Shown piece by piece: positions 20,190 to 28,999 of a stretch of 28,999 nucleotides of DNA. The number at the start of each line of letters is the position of its first letter. Position 1 is the first letter of the stretch. The notes under the pieces are model-generated. The model was given only the letters and a program-made list of their open reading frames with translations. It ran no database searches and was not told where the DNA came from. The translations under genes and the position numbers were made by a program. This DNA is from Ophiocordyceps camponoti-saundersi (nom. inval.) (Eukaryota > Ascomycota > Sordariomycetes > Hypocreales > Ophiocordycipitaceae), in NCBI GenBank assembly GCA_003339415.1, contig PDHQ01000383.1, positions 1-28,999 on the forward strand, given 5' to 3'.

Positions 20190-21530
20190 AATATAGGACT
20201 TTTACGATAATAATATAAAAGAAACTTATAATAAATTAGCTATAGTAATATTTACCGTAGCATTTTCCGATATTTAGAATATCGTAATAGCTTTTAAAGC
20301 TAAACTTTATAAGAAATTTATAACCCCCTTAGATTAGAATATTACCTAACTTTTACTTAAGATTACTAAGTTAATTAAAAAGATAGTTACTTAAGCTATA
20401 TAGAAAGTACTCTTATAAATTATTAGCTTTAATATTAGTTTAACTTAGCTATTATAAGCTTTTATAACTATTACTAGCGGTATAATAGTTAAACTTATCT
20501 TTAATTACTTTAATAAAGAAATTACTATATTTATAAAAAATATTATAATTAATATAAATACTTTATAGCTAACCTTATAAAAGATTATATAAGCTACGAA
20601 TATAGCTTTAAAATATAAGGCTATATTAGCTATAAGATAACTTTTTAGTAAAGATATAATAGTTATATTTTATCTAAAATATAAAAGATAAGTAAGCTTA
20701 GTTAAATAGATTCTTATTATTTTCGGTAAGGGGGCGGTTTATAGCTAAAAAACTTTCTCTATTATAGTAAAGGGAGTATAAGTAAGGGCCGCTTATAGTA
20801 ACCGAAATATACTCTTATAGTAAATTAAAAAGTATAATAAGGTTAATATTACCTAAGTTTAAGCGCTTTAGCCTTATAGCGAAGAAGCTACGCGTATTTA
20901 TATTATCTTAGGAATTACTAATATAATAAACGCTAATAAACTTATATAAAATAGCTTAATTATAAATATAGAAATCTCTTATATAGAAGTTTATAATAAT
21001 ATAATATAACCCTAATAATATTACTAATATTATTAATATAAGTATATAGCGAAATATTACTAAAAATAGCTATATTATAAAATATATATAGCTATAGCGT
21101 ATTTAGAAAAAAAAAGTATATATCTAGCCCTTACTAAGATTAATATTAAAAACTATATCTTATATAAGGGGAACTATACCTTATAATCCCGAAATTACTT
21201 TATTATAAAAATATATTAAAACTAAGTATATAATAACTATATATATTAACCTTATAAATTTTAAAATTACTCTTAGCTAACTTAATTTTAAATTAGTAAT
21301 AACTTTACTAAAATTTAGTTTTAGAAGTAGTTACACGCGGCCCTTATATAATTATAAGCTATATTTTACTTTAATATAAATAATAAGCCCGCCTTAGTAC
21401 TAAAAAGGGGCTAAGGCGAGAGCGGCGCTACCTTTAGATCTTATAGTAGATAGGGTAGCGGCAGAGCTTAGGGAACTTATCCTCCCCCTTTTACCTTTTC
21501 CCCCTTTATTATACCCTCCTCCGCCCCCTC
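20190..21530 (+). pseudogene. LINE ORF1 (Gag-like) with zinc knuckles
   Basis: This is the RNA-binding ORF1 protein relic. One frame (start modulo 3 equal to 1) runs from about 20250 (V-A-F-S-D-I-*-N-I-V) to beyond 21150 with only TAA/TAG stops. A first C-x2-C-x4-H-x4-C knuckle has Cys codons, now TAT/TAC, at 21019, 21028 and 21058 and His at 21043 (..Y-I-A-K-Y-Y). A second has positions 21076, 21085 and 21100, but the last Cys position (21115) reads AGT, which RIP does not explain. A third reads Y-K-G-N-Y-T-L-*-S-R-N-Y near 21170-21205, matching CxxxHTAWSxxC of Tad-type ORF1. A Pro-rich pyrimidine stretch (ccctcctccgccccct near 21510) ends the region. The start codon is not visible. Confidence 0.85.
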
Positions 21531-21549
21531 CCCCGCCCCTTTTTCCGCC

Positions 21550-22330
21550 CCTTTTTTTACCTTAATATAATCGTAAATCTTTACCTTCCTTACTCCTAAT
21601 AAAGATTAAAACTTTTTTTTAAAATATATAAAAATATAACTATTTTATTTATATTACGCTTTATAGCTTTATTAGCTATAATCTTATTTATTTTTAGGAA
21701 TTATAATATAATTAATTTAAACGCCCTCCGCTTCTTAATATCTTACTATATAAACTTATAAATTTTAATAACTAAGTAATTTTTTATATTTATAAATAAC
21801 TAAACCCCTCTTTTTAAATATTTCTTATTATACTTAATATAGCTTCTATCTTTTTTTATACTATATTTTTATTACGAATTATATTTATTTACTTACCTTT
21901 ATTAGTAATCTAATCTAGCTTTTTCTTATAGCGTAACTTTCTTTACTTTAATTTAACTTTAATAGCTACTTTTTTATATAGTAACTTTAACCTTTATTAC
22001 CTCTTATAAGATTATTATAAAAAGTCCTCCCTTAAAATAGCTAATTTCCTTAATCTTATAACTAGCCTCTATCTTAAATTTATTACGCTTTTAAGCGAAG
22101 TTATCTAAGAAATATATAATAAATAAACTAGTACTATTAACTTAGCTTAAGCTATACTAAACTATTAAGCAATATATTAAAAAAATAACCTTAACTTTAT
22201 TAGCTTTAACTATATTTTATAAGTTATCTATATAAATATTAACCTCCGCTTTAATATTATATTAACTAAAATCTAGCGCTTTTTTTACTTAAATATACTT
22301 ATAGTTAAAATATAAAACTAACTTAAGCTT
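21550..22330 (+). pseudogene. LINE ORF2 apurinic-type endonuclease domain
   Basis: This is the nicking enzyme of the non-LTR element, in the frame with start modulo 3 equal to 2 (different from ORF1). The best block is 21971-22015: F-L-Y-S-N-F-N-L-Y-Y-L-L-*-D-Y. It corresponds to the family's GDFNLHHPxWD motif with Gly as AGT and Asp as AAC (21980-21985). Downstream come I-A-N-F-L-N-L-I-T-S-L-Y-L (DFLNxxxLxL) and T-S-T-I-N-L-A (STIDLV), which fit the next conserved motifs. It is cut at 22331-22343 by copy B of the 1.87-kb element. Confidence 0.85.
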
Positions 22331-22343
22331 AAACTATATTATA
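22331..22343 (+). repeat. Target-site duplication, left copy (copy B)
   Basis: The 13 bases aaactatattata are repeated exactly at 24217-24229. Collapsing them removes 1886 bp and joins endonuclease (frame 2) to RT (frame 1) in a single frame. Confidence 0.85.
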
Positions 22344-24216
22344 TAATAATAATAATAATAATATTCGTACGCTAGTATACCTAATATAGCTTAGAACTAT
22401 CCTATATATATTTTAGGAGTAGGAAAAACCGGAGAACTTAGAGTAAAACCCTCCCCTTAAGCGTTACCTTAGTTTAGGGCCGGACTAAGTCCGCACCCGG
22501 TATTCTATACCTTAAATAAGTCCGATAATAATAAGTAATTAGGAAGCTAATATTTCCTCCGGAGCGGAGTCCGCGGTAGTAAGAGTACGCGTAATCTAAG
22601 TCTAATACGGAGTCCGTATAATTACTTATTTTCCTAGATATTATTATTATTATAAATTAAATCTCCGCGCTTAATTATAGCGTTTTAAATAATTTATTTA
22701 ATCGAGGCTTTATTAATATAATTAAAGAATATATAAAAGTTTTATTAGCTTATAATAAATTTTATAATAGCTAGTTTTAAAAGGCGGCTTAATTATTATA
22801 ATAAAGCTATAAATAAGTTTAAAAAGGGGGTTAGAAGCGAAGCTATTATATTCGCTTTTTAGTATTTCCGCCCCGGCTATTATTAGACTTTAGTTAGCGC
22901 TAGAGGGGGAGGAGGGGCGGTATATATAAAATTCCGGTCTATAAATCTTTAAGGTTAGAAAATATAAATATTCTTCGCCCGGTCCTACGCTACTCTTATT
23001 TTAAGGTAAAGTTAACTTTACTTAGGGTAAATCCCCTAATAAAGAGGGTAATAATATAGTTTTTTTTTATATACTATAAAGTAAGCTAATTTACTCTCCG
23101 CGTATAAAGAGGCGGAGTATTAGCTATATTATAACTTCGCTATATAATATTTAGCGATATATTTAAGCTAATAATATTTAAAATATTACTAAAATTAAAC
23201 CTTTAGCTTATAAGGTTCTATATTAAAAATCTTTACTTATATTATTATATTTTTATTATAAATTTAGTTTATATTTATTATACTATTAATAGTAACTATA
23301 AGAAAGCTCCGCTAAGTCCCTAAATAGTATTTTTTTATATATAATTATATTATTAAAACTTTATTTAATAACTTAATCTTTTTCTAAAAGGCTTCCTTAC
23401 CGCCTTATTATAAGGCCCGCGCTAATACTTTTTTTATAATAAAAGTATAATTTTTACTAATAAAGCGTACCTTTTCTCCGAAAATAATATAAAGCTATTT
23501 TAAATCGGACTAAAGCTTATAAATAGCGTTTCGGAATATTATTATAATATTACCGCTAAGTAGTTTCTTTATTATAAGGGCTTAGCTTTATCTATAAAGT
23601 TTATAGTTAACGCTTATTATAGTTACCTTAAAGCTTTAAACTTAAAATAAAGTAATAATAAAGTTAGAATAAATTATAAGCTAACGCTTATATTACCTAA
23701 AAACTTATTTTTTAATAGTTTTCTCTAATATTTTAGCTATAACTATAGCTTATATCGGAGGAGTTCCGCTCCCCTTAAAATTATAAAAAAGAGAGGAAAC
23801 CGTAGCTATAATAGCTAAGAAAATACTATTAATTAATAGAGTTAAAGTAAGGGGGGCGCCTCCCTAGACCCTTTTAGACTCCGCTACTTATTTAATAATT
23901 ACCTATATAAAGACTAAGGCGTTTCTTAAAATAATCTTACTAATACTCGCTTTAGCTTCTAATAAGGTAAGAGGTATAATAAACTTTTAAGTCTAAGTTT
24001 ACTATAATTTAAAGTAAAGCTATATTCTAAGTAAAAAATTTTCGCGGTTACGATTAACTTATATAGCGTCGCCCTCCCCCCTAAAATCGCTTTAGGCGCG
24101 GCTCGAGGCTATCGCTATAAAGTAATAAAAAGAGCGGAGTCCGCTTATAATATAAGAATAAGAAATCCGTATCTACGTTATTATAAGCGCGGGATTTATA
24201 AAATATATAAGAGTTA
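22344..24216 (+). mobile_element. 1.87-kb repeat element, copy B
   Basis: This 1873-bp unit is parallel to copy A. The anchor-to-anchor distance is the same as in A (1801 bp). It differs from A by transitions in both directions, for example ccggactaagtccgcacccgg here against ctagattaggtccgcaccta in A. The left (taa)n run is longer (about seven units against three or four). It sits inside the ORF2 of the LINE. The right end agttaaa meets the 13-bp duplication. Confidence 0.87.
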
Positions 24217-24229
24217 AAACTATATTATA
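24217..24229 (+). repeat. Target-site duplication, right copy (copy B)
   Basis: This is an exact second copy of aaactatattata (22331-22343). LINE ORF2 coding resumes after it. Confidence 0.85.
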
Positions 24230-26020
24230 CTTTTATACTTAAAAACTTAAAAGAAATAGTTACTTTATTATATAAATAGCTAAAAATAATAATAAAGATT
24301 ATAATATTATTATATATTCGTATATACTTTATAATATAGAATTAGTAAAATTAAGTAATAGCGGCTATTATAGCGGCTACTAAGCAGGCCCGAAAATATT
24401 AAAAAGCTAACTTTACTAACTTTTACTAGTAAGATTATTAGGAAATAATAAAGGCGTAGAAGTCCGTAATTAGTATAGCTTACTATAGCGCTTAGCGCGA
24501 TTTCCTTAATAATATCTTAATAAACTTAGTAATATTTTAAATAATAAAATATTAAGCTTAGCTTTAAAGCTAGGCCTTACTAAAGCTTATATATATATTA
24601 ATATTATAAAAAAGCCTTAACTTAAACTTAATATCTACTTTTTTAGATAAAGCGATTTTACTTAGCTAGTAATTCTTCCTTACTTTTACTATATCGGCCC
24701 CTCCTCTTATTTTAAATAAACTTTTCCCTCCTTTCTATATTAAATATTCGATTATTACCGATAATATTTACTCCGCCTTTTTCTTAATCGCCTTATAAAA
24801 GTCCGCTAGCCTCGATAAGATTTTAGTTAAGTTTTTAAAAAAATATAAACCCCCCTTTATTTAAGTTTTCTAAAAAATCTTCTTAAGCTATATTAATAGC
24901 GGCTATTTCCTATTACGATTTAAAGCTTCTAATATTATAATTATTTATAAAGTAAGTAAATTATTAGCTATATATTATACTTTAGATAAGTATAAGCTAA
25001 TTTCGCTTTTTAATATAATAAAGAAAATCCTAAAAATAATTATTACTAAGAAAATAGCGTTTATAGTAAAAGCGGCTAATATCCTCTTAGATAGCTAAAT
25101 AAGTAATAAGCTATAACGCTTTACTAATATTATAATCTTTATACTTATTAAAATTATTAAAATTATCTAAGATTAAGGTAGCACCGTTTTACTCTTTTTA
25201 CTAAACTTTACCGGAGCTTTTAACTACGTTTTTTATAATAAGCTAATAATTATTCTTAATTACCTAAGCTTTTCTAAATAAGTTATAATATTTATTTATT
25301 CTTATCTTATTACTAAAACCTTATAACTTAAGTTTAATTATAAGCTTAGTAACGCTTTCTTAATTTAGTAAGGGGTCTCCTAAAAATCCCTTATATTACC
25401 GGTCTTTTTTCTATTATATATATCTTTACTATATTAATATTTAAACTTAGTAACTAAACTATTAATAATAAGCTTTACTAATAATATTAATATATTTAAT
25501 ATTAAATACGATAAGGCTTAAATACTCCTTTAACTTAAGCGAGTATAGCGAATTTATAAATAATAAGCTTTTAAGTATAAAATAACTTTTTAGCTAGCTA
25601 AAAGCGAGTTAATATATTTTACGAAAGCTAGGAAAGTAAATATAACCTAGCTTTAGCTTAGTATAAAGATAGTATAGCTTACGTAGGAAGCGAGATTTTT
25701 AAAAATTTAGCTATATTATAAACTTTAATAGAAACCTTACTTTTTAAAACTCGCTACTAAACTTAAGCGCTAATACCTAGCCCTTATTAGGATTATTATA
25801 TTAATATAAAGCTATACCTTATTAAAAGTAAGGGAGGTATATATTAAAGCTATTAGATTAGCGATTATATTTAGTATATTTTAGTTTACTTTACTTACGT
25901 AACTAAGGGGGAAACTATATAGCTTTATTATAAAAATACTAGCTATAAAATAATTTAAATACCTAAAAGTTATTACCGGAGCTTATAAAGCTACCCCTTT
26001 TTATTATATTAAAATAAAAG
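24230..26020 (+). pseudogene. LINE ORF2 reverse transcriptase
   Basis: This is the RT relic of the non-LTR element, frame with start modulo 3 equal to 1. Conserved blocks in order are L-N-F-T-G-A-F-N-Y (25204-25230; family LDxxGAFD), Q-*-G-V-S-*-K-S-L-I-L-P-V-F-F (about 25366-25410; family GxPQGSPxSPxLF) and F-T-N-N-I-N-I-F (25474-25497; family FVDDxxxF with both Asp now AAT). Then come A-K-S-E-L-I-Y-F-T (about 25600; family KSExxHFT) and A-L-I-R-I-I (family ALxRI). Spacing is normal and no indel is evident. It is the closest match I know to the Tad1 and I groups, judged by the GAFD and PQGSPLSP style blocks. Confidence 0.92.
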
Positions 26021-26745
26021 CTTTTATCCCCCCTTTTAATTTATATTTTACTTATTAAATAGCTTATACTTATTACCGCTTTTAATATATAAGTATAGTA
26101 AACCTTATTTATACCGCGGTAAAGAAAGCTACTAAGTAAGTTAGATATAAGCGTAAGGGGCGCCCCTATTAATAGAGATATTAAGTATTATAAAACTTAG
26201 AGGAATTTTATAAAATATAAACTAAACTTAAACTAAAGGCTAGATATATATAACGCGATTTTAATATTAAACTTTAAGAAAAATAGCTTCTTAAATAATA
26301 TTCTTAAGAAAGTAAGCTTAAAAAATATAAGTAATTTTATAACTACCTTATTAATAAACTATTATAGCTTAAGGCTAAGATTACTTTATATATCTATAAA
26401 AGATTTCCTAAGTTTATTAGTATAATACTTATATAATTTTAAACTAAATATATTAAACTTAATTTTTTTCTCTAAGCTTATAATATCTTTAGGGTAATTT
26501 CGAGACGCTACCCTTATAATAATAATAACGAGATAATACTATATATTTTTCTTAATTATACTTTTACTTATAAAGATAGGCTACTTCTTAATATTAACTA
26601 GTAACTAATATAAGACTAACGTAACCTTACTAAAACGCTTAATAACTTTTAATTCGTAGCTAGATTTATATACTAGTTTTTTTCGCTTAAACGATTATAT
26701 TAATTTAACCTTATAATATTACTTTACGAAAGTAAAATAGATAAG
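26021..26745 (+). pseudogene. LINE ORF2 C-terminal region with CxC..H..C motif
   Basis: This continues the RT frame. Near 26500-26559 it reads S-R-R-Y-P-Y ... L-Y-I-F-L-N-Y. Restoring TGC-to-TAC and TGT-to-TAT gives Cys at 26509 and 26515, His at 26542 and Cys at 26557. This is the C-terminal zinc motif of Tad/I-type ORF2 (..RxCxC.....HxxxxC). Coding resemblance fades near 26745. I could not identify an RNase H domain with certainty between RT and the zinc motif. Confidence 0.75.
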
Positions 26746-26759
26746 GGAGACGGGGCTTT

Positions 26760-27900
26760 TAGCCTCGTAATAGATATATAAAAACTACTTTATAGCGATA
26801 ACTTTATTATTTATCTTACTAGCTACTTACTTAGCCCCGAAATTAAACTATTTTAACTATATATAAAGTTTTAACTTAACTATATAAAGCGCGGGACTAA
26901 CCGCGCCTATTATAGCTATAATCTTAGCCGCGACCTTAACCTTAACTATAACTATAAGTACGAATTAAAGCTACTTACTCCTCTTTTATTAATAGCTCCT
27001 CCTTTTTACTAAACGCGGTATAGTTACTAATTAGTATTATAAAGTTTTCGTTATTAAGTATATTATTAACTAAACTATCTTAAATAAAATTAAGAATTTT
27101 CTTATAAGGAGGCGGCGTAATTATAATATAGGCGCTAATAATATTATCCTTAGTAGCGGGGGTAACTTTAATACTTAAGGTAAGAATAATTTTAAGCTTA
27201 ATAAACTTATTAAACTCTAGCTTAAACTTAATAAGTACTAGGGCGGAAACGGAACTAATAATAGGAGGCGGAGTATAAAAGATAAAAGGATAATTAATAG
27301 GAGATAAGCTTCCTTATAAGCGCGCTTTATTTTTAGTAGTATAGCGGATATAGCGGAGCTCCTTAATTAATTACTTAAAAAAGTTAATTACTTATATATA
27401 GAAAATACGCTACTTTTATATCTAAGCTAATATAATAGCGATAAGTTAGTTAGCGCTAGTTAAACTTTTAGTTATTTTAATAATAAGGTCCTCCCTAATA
27501 GTAAGAGGCTATAAGCTTTAAAATAGTATATAGCTAGTAGCTACTTATATAACTTAATTAGCGTAAATATTATTATAACGCGTAATAATATATATCTTTT
27601 TTACGCGCTAAATTATATTTTTCTATTATACTTATTAATATAAAATTTACCGCGAACTTAATATAACCTTAATATTACTTACTATTTAAGTATTATAATT
27701 AAAGCTTAGCTAATAAGTAACCTTAATTATAGCGCGAATAGCTTTAGCTATAGCGGGATTATTAATTAGCTAATACTTAGTATAATTATTTATATATTTA
27801 ATATAAGCCGCGCTTAGATAGTTTACTCTAGTTATTAGTAAATATAGATATACGCTAGGGCTAAGTATTTATTTCTTTATACTTAATAAAGGTTTTTAGA
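26760..27900 (-). pseudogene. Unidentified, possibly retroelement Gag-like relic
   Basis: On the minus strand one frame (lowest coordinate modulo 3 equal to 2, checked at 27731, 27299, 27242 and 27008) stays coherent for about 300 codons with only TAA/TAG stops. N-terminal pieces read P-S-V-Y-L-Y-L-L-I-T-R-V-N-Y-L-S-A-A-Y-I and I-N-N-P-A-I-A-K-A-I-R-A. The C-terminal part reads S-K-K-E-E-L-L-I-K-E-E-*-V-A-L, then a Gly/Arg/Gln/Ser/His-rich tail (..G-*-G-R-G-*-D..). A basic RG-rich end after an E/K stretch, and an LTR-like region upstream, are reminiscent of Ty1/copia or other Gag proteins. I see no zinc knuckle or diagnostic domain. The LINE 3' end seems to truncate it. Confidence 0.5.
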
Positions 27901-28079
27901 GCTAATAAGCGTATTAATATACCTCGCGTAAGATATCGCTTAAGGAAAATTAAGTTTAGCAGGTATTCTACTCTAGCACGGGTTAGCTATAAACTAGTTA
28001 CGCGCGCTAAGGATTACTTATATAGTTAAAATTATTAAAAAAAAATAATAAGATAATAACGGCCCGCTTATATTAATAA

Positions 28080-28570
28080 GAGTAACCCCCCCCTCCTTAT
28101 ATACCCCTAGGCCTTAAGTTACTAATTTATAAAAACCGATTTCCTAATTAGGAAAGCTTCCTAATTAAGAAAGCTTAAAAAAGGGGTATATACCTAAGTA
28201 TATATTATACGTAAAAGAGGTATATAGCTATATACTTAAAAGTTAAGTAATATATACTTAGAGGCCGGGGAGGTATATACTAGTATATATAAGTAGTACT
28301 TACCGCCGCTATTATTATCTTTTCCTTATCTTATCTATCTTTTCTTATCTTTCCTTATATTATATAGTATTACTATAACTAATAGTTACTTTCTTTATAC
28401 GCGTAAAGCGCCTAGCCCGGCCCCGAGCCGGACGCGGTCCTACTATATAGCGGGGGGTTTTACCTCTTTTAGGAGGGTTTTTCCTACTCGACTTACTACT
28501 AAAGTTCTAGCAGCTACCTTTATAGCCCCTAAAGTACTATAATAATAATAATAAAAAGAGTATCGCTATA
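28080..28570 (-). repeat. LTR-like region, single copy in window
   Basis: This region lies upstream of the minus-strand relic at 26760-27900. It contains features typical of an LTR promoter: on the minus strand a TATA-like tatataaggagg near 28100, and further upstream a polypyrimidine tract (28318-28357 on the + strand). It also holds a GC-rich block ccggccccgagccgg near 28419-28433. Two 17-bp repeats and three GGTATATA motifs occur inside. No second copy is in the window, so LTR identity is an inference from layout only. Confidence 0.4.
28141..28174 (+). repeat. Tandem 17-bp repeat, two units
   Basis: ttcctaattaggaaagc (28141-28157) is followed directly by ttcctaattaagaaagc (28158-28174). 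They differ at one G/A. The unit contains the palindrome ttcctaattaggaa. Confidence 0.9.

Positions 28571-28999
<429 letters not shown>

Larger units (their letters stand above)
20048..26745 (+). mobile_element. Tad1/I-like non-LTR retrotransposon, interrupted by copy B
   Basis: There are two consecutive coding relics on the + strand. The first is a Gag-like ORF1 with CCHC knuckles. The second is an ORF2 with APE-type endonuclease, RT and C-terminal CxC..H..C motif. This is the architecture of Tad1/I-group LINEs of filamentous fungi. Without copy B (1886 bp including one duplication) it is about 4.8 kb from the structured 5' block. The 5' end is set only by that block and the 3' end by loss of coding signal and the start of an opposing relic near 26750. 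I could not define a tail or its own target duplication. Confidence 0.85.

Noticed and set aside
28181..28290. Repeated GGTATATA/TATATACC motifs as a CRISPR-like or satellite array
   Set aside because: Only three irregularly spaced short palindromic motifs are present, and this is eukaryotic AT-rich DNA where TATA palindromes are common.

Overview
The window is a 29-kb block of extremely AT-rich, gene-free repeat DNA with the signature of repeat-induced point mutation (RIP). CpA and its complement TpG are almost absent, TpA is hugely over-represented, CpG is not depleted, and copies of the same repeat differ almost only by C/T and G/A. RIP with this CpA preference is a property of filamentous ascomycetes (Pezizomycotina), so I infer a heterochromatic, possibly centromeric or pericentromeric, TE cluster of such a fungus. 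I see no intact gene, rRNA, tRNA or CRISPR. Because TG is gone, all in-frame stops are TAA/TAG, mostly former Gln or Trp codons. Genes were recognised by reading through them.

Layout. 1-235: poly-A low complexity. 512-11504: one LTR retrotransposon with 411-bp LTRs (512-922 and 11094-11504). It carries gag, protease, RT, RNase H, a D,D35E integrase and a C-terminal chromodomain (a Ty3/gypsy chromovirus). Behind pol, on the opposite strand, lies an unrecognised relic gene of about 1000 codons (about 10815-7750). The integrase gene is interrupted by a 1.87-kb repeat, copy A (5342-7209), flanked by a 12-bp duplication. Removing the insert restores the pol frame exactly.

11505-14838: four copies of a roughly 200-bp terminal repeat in head-to-head and inverted arrangement. 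Inside them, about 14105-14395 is a small island that kept its CA/TG dinucleotides, with a hairpin, a CACGTG palindrome and two 28-bp repeats. 14840-16950: degraded DNA with a few palindromes. 16955-18823: copy C of the 1.87-kb repeat, inverted. 18835-20040: no recognisable content.

About 20040-26745: a Tad1/I-like non-LTR retrotransposon on the + strand. It has a structured 5' region, ORF1 with CCHC knuckles, and ORF2 with endonuclease, reverse transcriptase and a C-terminal CxC..H..C motif. ORF2 is interrupted by copy B of the 1.87-kb repeat (22344-24216), again with a duplication (13 bp) and an exactly restored frame. 26750-27900 (minus): a further, Gag-like, single-frame relic, followed at 28080-28570 by an LTR-like region. 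28904-28999: a pure ATT microsatellite.

The most interesting items are the long antisense gene inside the chromovirus, the 1.87-kb element family with a (TAA)n end and 11-13-bp target duplications, and the RIP-free island.
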